Part shown: in pieces, positions 11,280-24,286 of the stretch
How positions within the stretch are numbered: position 1 is the stretch's first letter
How the letters are laid out: each line of letters opens with the position of its first letter
Assembly (NCBI GenBank): GCA_001692895.1
Contig: KV748180.1
Coordinates: forward strand, 62,001 to 126,000
DNA: 64,000 bases
From: Cenococcum geophilum 1.58
Lineage: Eukaryota > Ascomycota > Dothideomycetes > Gloniales > Gloniaceae
Reading direction: 5' to 3'
Made by a program: the position numbers and the translations under genes
The notes under the pieces: generated by a model
Database searches by the model: none
What the model was told of the DNA's origin: nothing
The model's input: the letters and a program-made list of their open reading frames with translations, nothing else

Positions 11280-11474
11280 GTGGCCAGAAAAGAGAGAAAT
11301 CGCTTTCATAAGGATAAAAAATTTGTTGAAATCAATGCTAAGCAAAAAGCAGGCTTCCATCACATGAGCGAAGCCACCCATTCCTCTGCCTTGCCAGATA
11401 TCCCTCAAAGGCACCAGCGTCAGTCGATAACATCGTCGTTGTTATCAGATACGCAGTACTGGACCCTCATCTAG
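11280..11474 (+). pseudogene. Fragment resembling part of the 3159-5251 gene
   Basis: An open frame without ATG encodes RNRFHKDKKFVEINAKQ, which resembles NSFHKRQK/WVEIQ at the frameshift of the 3159-5251 gene; the DNA also matches in part (TTTCATAAG...GA.ATC). It ends at a stop at 11472 and has nothing recognisable on either side. It is probably a relict of a second family member, just upstream of the NLR. The match is short, so confidence is low. Confidence 0.3.
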
Positions 11475-11552
11475 CTATCCTTCTCTTTAGAGTCCTTGTC
11501 CAGTTCCAACTCGGTACAATTGCCTGCTCAACCGTCTAAACGTTTGTACAAC

Positions 11553-13871
11553 ATGGCCGAACTGCTGGCCGCAGGCACTGCGCTAGGTGTTGCCTCCAGT
11601 CTCGTAACCTTTAGTGATGTCGCATGGCGAGTTCTAAAGCGTCTTAAGGAGTACAACGATAGAACAGGTAATGCCCCGGCCGTCATTAAGAACATTAGCG
11701 CGCAACTGCCAGTTCTTATCGATAAGATGACGGAAGTGAAACTGGAGACAGAAAAGGGATCTGTATCAATCAACCCACAAACTGCACTTGCTGTGGCCGT
11801 AACAAGCTGCGACGAGCTTATCCAGCGTCTAGATGTCGTGACTAAGAAGCTGCTTCCTGAAGAGACGGACTCGAGGTCGAAGCGAATAAAGAAGGCTTTT
11901 TCCAGCGTCTACTACGAAAAGGAAGTGTCCAAAGCCTGGGGAGAAATTGAGAACTACAAAACATTGCTCATCCTTCATTTCACAGAGACAAAAGGGGCTG
12001 TCCAGGAGCTTGAGACACCACGATCAAAAAAGCCCATCTTTATGGTGCCGTTTGAAAGAGATCTGAAATTTGTTGGCCGCGTTGACATAAACACCGATAT
12101 TAAGCAAGCTCTGCAGAGGCAGAGGCGTGTTGCAATTGCAGGAATTGGAGGCGTAGGGTGAGGTGCTCTAATTACCTTCGCAGAGACTATTAAACGTCAT
12201 GGTGATCGCCGCTAACAGACCTGGTACAGGAAATCTCAAATAGCGATTGAGTATTGTTACCAATTCAAAGAGGAGTACCCCGAAGCACAGGTATTTTGGG
12301 TGCACGCCAGTACGGTCGCCAGATTTCGTCAAGCCTACCAAGATATCGCAAGGCGGCTTCTCATCCCTGGTTGGAATGATCCAAAGGTAGACACGCTCCA
12401 GCTTGTATACGAGCAGCTTACGGATAATGACAACTGCCGATGGCTTTTGATTCTGGATAACGCAGATGATACAGAGGTATTTTTTCCTTCAACCGAGGTG
12501 AAATCAAAGACGCAGGGCGAGCTGGGAGGCGTAGCCCGATATCTCCCCCATAACTCTAGTGGCTTAATTATCATCACTACAAGGGACACACGTGTGGGAA
12601 GGAAATTGGCGAATGGAGAAAAGCCAATTACTGTTCTACATATGACGGTGCAAGAAGCAAAAACCATGATGCTTTCTAGAGTATTAGAGAGCTGTTGCGA
12701 GTCCGATTTAGACCGACTCCTCGCTGACCTAGAATATCTGCCGCTTGCAATCACGCAAGCCGCTGGGTTCATCACTGAAACTCGCATTACGCTTTCAGCA
12801 TATCTCAATCTTCTTAGCGCGAACAATGCAAGCATCCTAGACAAAGAGTTCGATGACTGGAGGAGGGATTCTGAAACATCAAATTCAGTAATCCAAACTT
12901 GGAAGCTCTCATTTGACCAGATAAAAAGGCGACACCCACGCGCCGCTGAGATACTCTCTCTAATGGCCGTTCTAGATCGACAAGGACTACAGTCATTTTT
13001 ACTTTATGAAAATAATGAACAAGAAGCTGAATTTATTATGGCACTAGGAACTTTACAGGCATTCTTATTAATTACTTCTGAAAAAGGAGGGAGAGTATTT
13101 GAAATGCATCGTCTTGTGCAACTCGCGACCCAGAGGTGGCTTTACCTTCAGGGTTCGTTAAGCAATTGGCAAGAACGCGCACTAAGTGTATTGTCGGAGA
13201 AATTCCCGCTTGGAACTTATGAAAACTGGCCAATATGTGAAGTTCTTTCTCCCCATGCGCAGGTTATCCTACGCTGTACCTTTGAATCGAAATCTTGCAT
13301 GCTGCAATATGCAAGGCTTCTTAATAATTTTGGATGGTATAACCAAACCCAAGGGCAGTACAAAGCAGCATACAAGAAAATCTCCGAGGCGCTTAAAGAA
13401 AGGGAGAAGGCGCTGGGGAAGGAGCATCCAGACGCGCTCACGAGCGTTAGTAACCTCGCTGAAGTACTCGAGAGCCAGGGCAAGTACGAAGCGGCCGAAG
13501 AGATGAATCGGCAAGCGCTCGATGGCAGGGAGAAGACGTTTGGGAAGGAGCATCCAAACACGCTCACGAGCGTCAATAACCTCGCTTTAGTGCTTCAATA
13601 CCAGGGCAAGTACGAGGCGGCCGAAGAGATGAACCGGCGAGCGCTCGATGGCTACGAGAAGGCGTTGGGGAAGGAGCATCCTGACACGCTCGCAAGCGTC
13701 TATTGCCTTGCGTATTTGCTCTATAGACAGCAGGAGTATAATACTGCGTCAGAATTATACCAGAGGGCGTCCAGTGGCTTTAGGAAGACCCTCGGTTTGA
13801 GCCACCCTACTACTATTGCCTGCGAGAAGCATTACTCTTCTATGATGCAGAAGATGGGGCAGGACGTATAG
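11553..13871 (+). CDS. NLR: SesA-like N-domain, NB-ARC, TPR repeats
   Basis: Intact in frame, 748 residues, two exons (11553-12157, 12230-13871). The 72-nt intron has donor GTGAGG, branch GCTAAC and acceptor CAG, and splits a glycine codon inside the P-loop. The start is ATG 11553 in good context (CAACATGGC). Residues 1-150 match the SesA/NACHT_N-type N-domain (FSDVAWRVLKRLKEYND, ISAQLPVLID). FVGR lies near 175, P-loop GIGGVGKSQ at about 197-205, Walker B WLLILDNADD 273-282, TTRD 318-321, LEYLPLAITQAAGF 369-382 and MHRLVQLATQRW near 494-505. Tetratricopeptide repeats fill about 560-735. Fungal STAND/NLR proteins of this kind act in non-self recognition and regulated cell death. The N-domain suggests signalling through a partner; no enzymatic effector domain is fused. 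It is the only gene in the window with an unbroken frame. Confidence 0.93.
13365..13770 (+). repeat. 126-bp tandem TPR-coding units
   Basis: The word GGGAAGGAGCATCC recurs at a spacing of exactly 126 bp (about 13416, 13542 and 13668), and units are near-identical over long runs such as AAGTACGARGCGGCCGAAGA. Each unit encodes one 42-residue TPR. A more diverged unit precedes and another follows. High unit-to-unit DNA identity implies recent duplication or conversion. Confidence 0.9.
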
Positions 13872-14498
13872 GTTTAGCATCGGGTAGCACTCTTTTGCTA
13901 TGCTAGCTTCTTACGGATAAATTATCTATTTAGCGGCCAAATTCTCCATTTAGGTTAGTACGTTTAAAGCATCTCTATTGTAGTGCTAACGTCATAAATA
14001 TACAATTTATTAGGACTTAAGTATAAAAGGCCATTTAACAAGTCTTCTATTCGTACCTAGATAGAAATAAGCTTTATAGCACTAATACAGTAGCTAGATT
14101 ACTTATGAAATGCCCTTTAGGTTTAGCTAAAGTACTGCGAGGTTATCAACCTGAATTGGACTTATTACCGTCTTACTACTCTCTCGGTTACCGACTCGGT
14201 CACCGACTTAGTCTACTACCCCTATATCATGTATATATAGTCTCTTTTCTTTATAGATCAATCTACACATGAGTCCTCATTTTCTGACCTGATTTTCAGG
14301 TCAATAGAGGTATAACTATAACCGAGTTCACGGGAGCTAGAAGCGGCCCTTAAGGGAACCAAAATCGGGCCTGGGTCCTGCTGCCGCTTGTTAATGTTCT
14401 AGTTTGCCTGATAGAGACGGTGCTTTTTGAGAATACAATGCGGAGATAGGCGGATATAAGGCAACAAGGTTGGCACGAACCTTTTACAGACAGGATTA
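13872..14498. other. NLR 3' flank, non-coding
   Basis: AT-rich flank with no supported gene. It contains the hairpin TGACCTGA-TTT-TCAGGTCA at 14285-14303 and a direct repeat of ACCGACT(C/T) words near 14190. From about 14300 to 14498 composition is ordinary. This is the left insertion flank of the pogo-like element. Confidence 0.45.
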
Positions 14499-14625
14499 CC
14501 GTAAAAACTCTTTATAACGATATGGTTTTTTACATCGTCCATATTATTATACTAAAGGTATCGTTGTATTTAGACTTTGTACGTAAAACATATTAAACGT
14601 TAAAATTATGTAATAATATTGCATA

Positions 14626-14766
14626 TGTTCTGCCCTATACTGGCTTAAGCCGCGTTTTGGAAAATTCCTGCTTTATACTAGAACAAATCGTCTTTAAAAA
14701 GAAACGATTTGTGTATCGGTTTTATCGTCTTAATTCCAGAACAATTGCTTCGTTCTAGAAAAGATC
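14626..14766. repeat. Ginger-like left TIR
   Basis: Inverted match to 63061-63200, with differences nearly all transitions and the left copy more AT-rich. It contains internal sub-repeats of a TTCCGGWATGAAGCA-type motif on the opposite strand, as subterminal transposase sites often do. CATA precedes it. Confidence 0.88.
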
Positions 14767-15320
14767 TTTAAAAGATTAGGCCAATTATAAGGTAGTATAG
14801 CAGCGTAAGGCTTACTAATGCCTATGCACGAATTATAAAGCTCTTTAAAATATATTATACTAATAACTTCGGTTTTCTTCCCCTCTTAATCTAATTAGTA
14901 AATTGTTATTAGATAACGTCTAGATTAGCCTTAAATTACCCTAACTATATATACACGACGTCGCTAAAACGGCTAGTTAATAAGCCTAAGTTTAGTAGTT
15001 AGTTTATATCTTATACCTAAGTATAAGGCATTTTTATAGAGCTCTTATAGAGCCTCCTAAGGTATTAATTTTCTTATTACGATTACCCAATTAGGACTAG
15101 CGCAGGGGCTCTAAAAGTTAAACTTCGCAAGCTTTAACGTCTATTAAATTTTATTATTAGTTCTTCCTTATTTACCACCTCTATATATAACTTAATTAGA
15201 TCCTTAATAAGATATACGTCTTATCTATAAGTTCTAAATATATATTAACTTAATTACCAGCTTAAATCTAATACTAGTAATAGTAATATTAACCTCTATA
15301 ACCTTTATAACTACCTCCGC
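14767..15320. other. Ginger-like element, 5' inner region
   Basis: RIP-mutated AT-rich sequence between the left TIR and Gypsy-A1. It should contain the 5' part of the transposase unit, but I recognise no motif in it. The last five bases, TCCGC, are the Gypsy-A1 target duplication. Confidence 0.5.
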
Positions 15321-15741
15321 TATAACGGAACCTTATAGCAGGAACTACGGTAGATTTGTTAATAGGCTAGGTGTATAGGTAAAGTAGGAAATTAACAACG
15401 TAATAATAACTAGTAGAGTGGTTGCCTAATAGATTAACTCTAATTGTATTCTAAGAATTACTATAAAGAGAGAAACTATTTAGGTAGGGACCGAGGGTCC
15501 TTAAATACACATCCGTACTCCTATAAAAGTCCTTACTCTGTCTACTTTATCTACTTTATCTACTCTATTGCGGATCCTATAGATTGCATAAATTATATAG
15601 ATTATATTATATAACCTTAGTTACTATTTCTTATTATATAGCTCTACCGGTTTTATTCTAAACTATACCTATATTAACTAACTAGCTTCTTCTAACTCTT
15701 CTCTAAGTAGTTATAATATTGTACTTAAAGCGTCTATAATA
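15321..15741 (-). repeat. Gypsy-A1 3' LTR
   Basis: 421 bp, the same length as the other three Gypsy-A LTRs. Differences from 31269-31689 are transitions, as expected after RIP. It is preceded by TCCGC. Confidence 0.92.
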
Positions 15742-16529
15742 CTATCTCCCTTCTCTTTATCTTTATTCTTAAAAATATCTAGTATCTCTAGGTTGTTTAC
15801 TAGAGGTATAATATCTATTTAATTAATTTAGTTAATATCTTTACTTATTATACCTAAGGCTCCTTCTTCTTCTATAGCTTGTTGGTCTTATACTATTACT
15901 GCAATATTATTTTTAGGTAAGATTATATTATCTTTATATTTTTATTATGCAAAAGAAGGGTTAGTTTATATTACGCTGGCAAGTCCTTTATCTCGGCAAC
16001 CCTCTTTATATTTAGAGTGTACTAAAGTAAATATTTAATTATCCTATAATATTTGCTTTATTTTTAACGCTAAGTATATATATTTTATTACTTTTAATAG
16101 TCTTTAAGTTCCCTAAGTAATTTATTATAGGGTTTTAGGTTTAATTTACTATTATAAAGCTTAATAATAAGCTCTTAGTTACTTTTACTAAACTTTATTA
16201 TTCTTATAACGCTAAAAAGGAGGCTGCTAATACTTAGCAACACGCTCTTAATTCTTAGCTTACTACGTCCACTTAATTAATCCGTCTTAAAAAGGGTTAT
16301 AAGAAGGTGCGTTTTAAGGAGTAGAAACTTATAGAATAAGGTTTATAGGAATTTGGCGATAAAAGAACGGATTCTCTTCTAATAGGGAAGGAAATATCTC
16401 CAAATACCTTAGCAGGTGCTCCTCTTAGGTCCCCCTTAGGTGGTTTATTCTTTAGTAATTCTTCTTTATTAATACTGCCTAACCTTTTCTCTTTTAATAC
16501 TCCTGTACCTTTCCTATAGCGTTTTTTAA

Positions 16530-16834
16530 ATTTTTTAGTAGCTTCTAGGTAGTCTTGTTATAGCCTATCTACTTTACCTTATACTATATTTTATTATTAA
16601 TGTCCTTATAACTAATAATCTTTAAAACTTACTATTTATTTTTTTCTTATCCTCTATACGTGTCCGCCTTATAAACCGGTAGCTTAATATTCCTATATAC
16701 TAGTTCTAGTATCGCAATATACTATATAGGGTAGATCTTCATTTTGGCTAGTAAGTTTAACTTAAATATAACTAGTGAAATTCTTTATATAATTTTAAAA
16801 GGTCCTAGTTTAACGTAGTTTAACTTCTTACTTA
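16530..16834 (-). pseudogene. Gypsy-A1 integrase tail and chromodomain
   Basis: On the - strand the degraded frame gives LSKKLNYVKLGPFKII, then KIYPI and IAILEL, the usual end of a chromovirus integrase. A chromodomain-like stretch leads to a TTW(E)-type end around 16,550. It directly continues the integrase broken at 25,253 by Copia-B1. Chromodomains direct integration to marked chromatin in this family. Confidence 0.7.
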
Positions 16835-16839
16835 GTTAT

Positions 16840-17008
16840 TGTTGGGAATAAGGCAAATTGCCGCCACGTGAGGTAAGTTGCCGTTACGTGTCGCCGCGAC
16901 ACTAGCGTGGCGAAGAGCCTTAAGCCCTTCGTCCTTAATTAAGAATAATAACAACTATTATACTACCTACAACCTATAGATACGTAATATTACCTTATAA
17001 GACCAACA
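16840..17008 (+). repeat. Copia-B1 5' LTR
   Basis: 169 bp, matching 25085-25253 apart from transitions. GTTAT precedes it. The bases after it, CTAATTAGTGGTTAAC, correspond to CTGATTAGTG at the same place in Copia-B2 and Copia-C, so this is the likely shared primer-binding region. Confidence 0.9.
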
Positions 17009-17399
17009 CTAATTAGTGGTTAACTTTACTGTTATACTATAGAATAGCTAGGTATTCTACTAAGAAGAGACGAGCTACTGTACTAGTGCTACTTGTGCTA
17101 AAGGAAGTTGTTTTTTAAAGTTAGAACTAGTCCTAAACCTTAAATAGAACTCTTCTATAAATCTAAGGATTTAAAGGCCAGAACTAGTCCTAAGCCTTTC
17201 TTAGATTATAGATTTTTGCGTCTATTACATAGAATAACACGCTTTATAAGTCTTTGTAATTTAAGGCTAAAACTAGTCCTAAGCCCTATAATCGTAAATA
17301 TATGTTATAAACGCGTACTAAATAATAAACGCGTACTAAATAACGAACGCGTACTAAACAACAATCCCTACCCTAATAATACTTCCCTCCCCCTAAAAA

Positions 17400-20300
17400 C
17401 ATGGCTACGCCTACCTTAAATAACTAGGAAGACTCCTTATTACTAGGGGTAGCTTTATACGCGAAACTTATTAATAAAAATTAGGATAAATTTACCTTTA
17501 ATATAACAACTTATACCGTAAAATAAGTTAATAGCTTTCTCCTATATTATATTATATTTTACTAAAGTAAATACTACGCCAATTTATAGCTATGGGAATA
17601 TTTTAGGGAGGATTTTATAGGATAGACCGCTAATACCTAGGCACTTAGCAATATTAATATTGTTTAGGATTTTTAAGACTTTCTTTATAGGAATAGGGTA
17701 TATATTGCTAAGAACAGTAACCCAATTACTAGCAATATTTAGGCTATTATTATTAGTATAGAAGAACTAGTATAGACGGAAGCTAAGATTATACGTTAAC
17801 TATAAAAACCTAAAACTAACCTATATTCTTTAAAAGGCAACTTTAATTTAGAATAAAACCTTTAGAACGCTACTCTTTTACCTAGGGGTACTCTCCTACC
17901 TAGAGGTGCTTTCTTACCTAAAGGTACTTTTTCTCTATCTTTATTACTTTTAGCTTCTTTACTCTAGCTAACCGGTAAGCCTTTATCTTAAGAAGTTACA
18001 AATCTAATAAAGGTATATTTAAATAAAGAGAAGAAGTTTAGAGGAGAATTATATAATATATTTAGAGTAAAACTATAGGTCTTTTATAACTGTTATAATA
18101 AGGTTAGAATTTAACGCTACTAGTTCTATTACGCTTTCTCTATTATATTAAAGCGACAGGTAGTAACATTCTATTATAACTATATTATAGGTAGAAACTA
18201 TAGCTTTAATATAATACTTTAGCTTACTAAAGCCTACTTTAAGACTAATAAAAATTGCTAACTCTATATGTCTAAATAGCGGGAGACTATATTTTAGAGA
18301 GTTATTACTTTTAACCTAATAAAGACTTGTCTAGAGTATCTTTAATTACTCTTTAATAAACTCCAGAAAATCTAATATAGTTTTACTAAAACTTACTAAA
18401 ATAAGAATAGTTTAAGGGACTAGGTTATCTTAGCCTACTATAGCGTTCCTAAGTGTAATTTAGCGCTATATAAACCTATAGATATATTTAAAGGAGTATA
18501 TATTAAACTACGCTCTGCTATAGGTACTATAATATAAATATAAGAATCCTAATAATTTTATACTAAAAACCCTATTTAAACTAGGATTCTAAACTAATAT
18601 AATTATAACTAGACTAATTAAATATATAGTGGCCGGAGTTAGGGATATAGTAAAGGGTATAATTAATATTAACTATAAAGTAATCGTAGAGGTCCTTATA
18701 GAAGTTTATTTTAGAGTAACTATTAAAAAAAGTGCTATATTTATAAGAAGCTAAATTACTAGTTAATTAGGCACTCTCTTAATAAGCGAAAGGAGGTATA
18801 TAATAAGTTTTAATAGAGTATAAGAAATATTAGAAATTATAAGGTTATTATAGCCTACTTCTAAAGCTTTCTAGTTTAATATAAAGGCGTAGAAGACTTT
18901 AAGGATAAGGTTAATAAGGCTAAATAACTCCTTATAGATATAAAAATTAAGAACTACTCTCCTAACTAATACTTTACTAAGTATAGTAAGGTAAATAGTA
19001 TATAAACCGTTGCTATTCTTAATAACTAATTTACGCTCCATTCTGTTATAAAGTTAGATATCTTTAATAAGCTAAAGGAAAATTCTATATTCTCCTTTAA
19101 TAATAAATACTCAGTAAACATCTTTTATGGTATTATGCTAGATACTAGAGCCGTAGAAGTATCTATAGTAAAAGAACCTTAAGTTTAAGCTTTTTAGTAG
19201 CTTAATAGCTTTATTTAGATTAACTAATTAACGGCAGGCTAATATATAATTCATTTTAGAAAGGGCACTATAATTTCCCTTAGTATAATTAGGGTCTAAA
19301 CTCCCTTAGGGTATATTACGTTCTATATTATTCCTATAAATACCCTATTTCTATTCTACATCCGTAATATAGATAAATTAAGTATTAAGCTCGATAACCT
19401 TAAGAATATACTCGTTTAGGGAGATAATTAGGTACCCGTTGTATGCAAGTAGGGTTACCCTTAGTTGCTCCTTTAATAGCTAAAAAGGAGCGTTGCTTAG
19501 AGTTACTTAACCAAGCTAGAGCTACATTAACTACACTATTGTTTTAGCCACCTATCCGTTTATTAATTACTTAGGGTTCTTTAGTAAGTAGGCTATAAAG
19601 TTAAGGTTAAGGTAATTAAGCATCTTATAAAATACTACTATTACTACTAAATAAACTAGAAGTCCCCTAGCCGATTTAAGTTTACCCTTAAAGATAACTA
19701 TAACTTTAACTTCTATATTATTGTTAACGTTATATATCTTAGCGGTAAGCTAGTACTTTAAGTTATTAACTTTTTAACCTTCTTTTAAGCCGTACGTTTT
19801 TTTAAAGAATATATTAGCTAGGAACGCATAAAATACCCTTTAATTATACTAGATTAATGTCTACCTAGGACCCCCTAATTAAATCGTCTATAATATAGAA
19901 AAGAACTTCTTATCTATAGAGTTTTAATAATAGATAAAGGCAATAGCAATTAGGGTTAAGGAAGTCCCTATTAAGGTATATAATAGTATTAGAAAAGTAA
20001 AACAATATTATATACTATTACGCCGCGTATATAAGATTATTTCTTTAAAACTAGAGGATACTAGTAAAAAGCTTATCTTATAAATAGCTATTAAAGCTAT
20101 TAATAATTCCGCTGGCCTAGATAGACTTATACCTACGTTACTAGTCTTTAGCGCCTACCCTTAAATAACTAATAATTCTCTACTATTTCCCTCTATTATA
20201 TAATAAGCTAAGGCTATTTATAAGGTAACGAAGGAGGTATAACGTCTTTACGCCACATACTAGGTCAACGACGTATTAGGAATAAGAAATGGCCTAAATA

Positions 20301-21828
20301 CCTTAATTATACTTAATCTACTACTTTAGTCTAAGGTACGCGTATAGCGTAAAAAGGGAGGATAGTTAGGCCTATATTAACTTATTANAATTAATAGTTA
20401 AACTTNNACTATTTANATNCCTTATANACCTACTTAATTCNATTTAANNGTTATTAAGCTTTACTATAAAGATAATAGTTTTAAGCCTTTATAGGATGCC
20501 CTAAAGGAGAACCATAATTAATGTACTCTAGAAGGCGACTATAATTCTAATATAATTATAGTAGAGGTTCCGTAACTATAATGCGGTAGAGGTCGCCTAA
20601 AGGGATTATAAAATTGCTAATATCTTATTAATTTTAAAGAGTAATTTATTGCCGCCATTAAGAATAGAGTTAAGTTATTAATAGCCTTTATAACAGCTAA
20701 GGAGAAGGCTAACTTTAAGCTCGTAAAACAGCTCTAAAAGAAAGGTTATATTATAACCCCTAGAGTTCCTTTCTAAGCATCTAATAAGTAGGAGATTAAT
20801 AGTTTTATTATAAGAGGAGTTTTTAAATTTAAGAAGTATAACCTTACTAAGTTTAATAGAGTTTACATCTTTAAGTTAAGAATAGTTAATAAGATTAAGG
20901 GCAAAGCTATTAACGCCCTATTTAAGAATTTAAGGCTTATTATTTAAGGCTATAACAATAATAGTAAGGAGGTAATTCTTATATAATCTCCTATAATTTA
21001 ATAAGCTAGTTAGCGAATTATTATTATACTAGCTCCCTCCTTAATAAAGAACGGAATAGCGGTTTATTTATGAGATATTACTTAGGCCTATACCTAATTA
21101 GAGACGTACCTTTAGCACTTAATACTAGTATACCTTTTAGAGTAAATTCGCTACTAATATCCTAAAGATATAATTATGGTTGTGCTTAAGCCACTATATA
21201 GAATTGTAAAGGTAGGAACTTATTAGTGGGCTACCTATAGTAAGTACTATAAAGAGAAGCTCTTAATAACTACTTCTATATTTAATTTATACTTCCTTAT
21301 CGCAACTATGGGAACCCTATTTAGAATTATTGGTATATAAACTAATAATATAATTATCTTAGAAGACGACCAATTCTTAGCTCTTAAAGAAGATAAGCTA
21401 GTAAAGGCAAATCTTATAGTAAAGCTAAAGGAAAAGCTTAATTTAATAATACTATTACTTTTTAATAGATGCATCCTTTCCCTAAATAAGGATTCTATTA
21501 CTTTACGCTAGAAGGGCCAAGATAAGAAGATTAACGTTATTAACGCTAATTCTCTAAAGTAAGGATATATGGAGTAACGCGCTTGCGGAGTATATATTAC
21601 TTCTATCTATTAACCTAAGGCTTTATTTAATCTCTTTATTACCACCTAATACTAGAAACTAACTAAGGATAACGTTCTTGCCCTAAATAAACGTCTTTTC
21701 TAGTAAATAAACTATCTTAATTAGGGACTACTCTATATACCTATTAATCTTCCTACCGCTAAGCTCTTTATATTTATTAATAGATCGTTTATAAATAATA
21801 AAGATTTTAGCTCTTAGCTAGGATATAA
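17400..21828 (+). pseudogene. Copia-B1 gag-pol, part 1
   Basis: Degraded polyprotein read through TAG/TAA stops. The gag region has the zinc knuckle around 18,735-18,790 (second cysteine now tyrosine). Protease is near 19,130 (MLDTRA), then integrase about 19,500-20,000 and reverse transcriptase about 20,860-21,560. The latter is recognised by KPLYRIVKVGT (family KPLYGIAEAGT) and a DD pair in ILEDDQF. The RNase H start lies near 21,750-21,810 before LINE-1. It is inactive. Confidence 0.8.
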
Positions 21829-24271
21829 TAATAATAATAATTTATTGCTTAACGTCCGATTTGGATCCCTATTGGGCCCACGCGGACTACTCCTTATTTA
21901 CATATAGGGAGAAAACTCTATTTAAGAAAAATAAGAAAACCCCGTGATCCATCTCCCCGCCTTTTAGGACTCGCCTACTTAGCGCCTACAAGTCGCCTAT
22001 AGTGCTCTACTACCTTACTATTTAACCTCNTTAGGAACCACTNCTGCCGTAACAAGCCTACGGACGCGCTAGTATNANAAACTNTTACTCTACTACTNTA
22101 GAGTTACTAGGGGGCACCTNCTNCTNGCCCCCTTNCCTTCTATTACNATTTCCCTTACAACCCAGAACTAATTTAGNANATTTTAACTAATAAGCCACTA
22201 GGTAACCGCCTTAAGGCCTTTTTATATTAAGAGCAGTGTATTATAGTTCTCTATGCTAGCTGCTAAGAGCATTATTTCTTAATTAGTGCGTAGGGGGTAT
22301 AGCAGTATTACGTATTTTGGTGTCTGTTTTAGCTAGCTACATTTATATCTTAGGCTACCTACTAGGATACTTACCTAGTAAAGCCAATCTTTTAGTCCTA
22401 TTACCCCTGTTCTTAAGAGTGTTGCTATTATATTTTCTACCTTTATTAGGCCTTCTTAGAGCCCTTAGGTATTTACCCCCTATAGCATTAACTATATTAT
22501 AGCTTAGGTTCATCTTATCTAAGTTAGCCTCTATACCTTTAACTTCTATTTACCTCTCTAGCGTTAGTCCAACCAGTATTACATTATAGTAGATAGTTTC
22601 CCAGCGTTCTTATGTATTCTACTTTAGCTCCTTTCTCTATCTTGCTATTATCTTTACTAACCTCTTATACGTCTCCCTTCCTCCTCTATATGGGCCTAGG
22701 CCCTAAAGTAATACTATTCTTCTTCTACTTTCTTTACTTATTTCTCTAATATCTCTTCCCTACTTTAGGGTTGTTGGTTTGTTCTCCTATAGGGCACCCT
22801 AGGGTCCCTNTATAGTTTACTTAGGCGTGTCTTAATATACTTTATAACATTAGAGTTACGTTTATTTTGCATTTTTTATATTGTAGCGGCTTTAATATAT
22901 AACTATAGGGGGGGAATATTAGATTTCTTTTTAAGCAGTGCTGTGGCCGTTCGCTTATACCCGCCTATAATACTCTAGAGGCAGGCTATTTGGACCTTTT
23001 AAAGTAGTTTAAGGAGTAATTTTAGGGGGCCCTTCTTAGTTTCTCTAATGGCCTAAATACTGGATCTATATATTATGGTTAGCCAGACGACTGCTGTATA
23101 TAGTAGGCGTAACCTCTAAAAGCATAGACCCTATATAGAATTAACAATCCTAGATAAAGCAATAAACTGTGCTTGGCCTTTATAGGCCACTTATGCCGCA
23201 TATGCGCTCTACTAAAGCTTGCTATCTACCTATACTTCTAGTACCCTTAGGCCCTAAACTGGTTAACCCCTAAAGCCTTAAATGCGAATTATATACTAAA
23301 GATCTGTAGATTAGTTGCGTTTTCTTATAAAATAGATTAGCTAGTATTTCTCTGGTAAGAATTGGACTCTATAATGTCTTACCTATTTTATATAAGTGTT
23401 ATAGGCTTTCTTTAGTGTTCTGCAATTCTCTGCGGCTGTTAGCCCGTATATAATTAGGTTTATATCATTAATAAAGCCTATCCCCTAGGTTGCCCCTTTC
23501 TTAAAGGAGTTAAGTAGGTTACTTATAAAGAAAAGGAAGAGTATAGGCAAGAGGGGTAATCCTTATAGTATTCCTGTTGTAACTGTAATAGGGGGGCTCT
23601 AGTATCCGCTAAAGACTAGTAATGTTTCTTTCTGGCCTATAAACCCTTAGATAAATTATATAATCTATTTTAGGAAGCCCTTTGCCCTAAGGATATATAG
23701 GAGACGCTTGTGGGGTATATTGTCGTAGGCACTACTAATATTTAGGCTAAGTATTAATACTATAAAGTCCTTTCGCATCGCTTATATAGATTTAATAGTG
23801 GTAGCGAGTAGCGTAAGTGCTGATAGTATTAAGCGGTTCTTTCTTGCCCCTATTTGGCTTTGTAGTAGTAGGGCGTGTTCCTCTACTATATCTACTATGT
23901 GTTCTGCTATTACCCTTTCTAAGATTTTGCTAAGGGTGTTTTTTAAGGCAATAGGGCGGTAGCTTCCTGGGATTAAGTAATCTGCTTTGCCTTCTTTTTA
24001 TAGGATAACCATCGTTATAGATCTTCTAAGTTGCGGGTAGTAGCCTATAGCAAAGTATGCTCTAGCTATATCTATAAGCTAAGGTGCTATAAGTGGCCTA
24101 TAGGTTTTTAGGGCCTTATTTAGAATCCTATCTAGTCCTAGTACTATATTGTTTGAAAGGCGGCTAATAGTTCTAGCTATTTCCTCTATTGTCATGTCGC
24201 TGTTGACCCGTAGGCGAGTCACCGGTATTTCGCCCGTGATATCACTGAGGTCTGCTGGAGCCGGTTGGGGA
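21829..24271 (-). mobile_element. LINE-1: 5'-truncated non-LTR retrotransposon
   Basis: Inserted in the RNase H part of Copia-B1, flanked by the 15-bp duplication TTAGCTAGGATATAA (21814-21828, 24272-24286). On the - strand the 3' end is an ATT-rich tail at 21829-21845. The reading frame holds a Tad1/I-type reverse transcriptase: PGSYRPIALKNTLSKILERV, then SLNISSAYDNIPHKRLL, then GFINDINLI (family F-x-DD). The C-terminal LPPLQLYI-type stretch follows. The endonuclease is missing, so it is 5'-truncated at 24,271. The last 80 bases near the 5' end are GC-richer than the rest. Ns occur at 22,030-22,170. Confidence 0.85.
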
Positions 24272-24286
24272 TTAGCTAGGATATAA

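Noticed and set aside
12335-13576. Several - and alternate-frame ORFs over the NLR
   Set aside because: Shadows of the repeat-rich NLR coding sequence; they appear and end with the TPR units.
14285-14303. Hairpin TGACCTGA-TTT-TCAGGTCA as a terminator or RNA gene
   Set aside because: No U-tract, no RNA-gene context, and bacterial-type terminators are not expected in a fungus.
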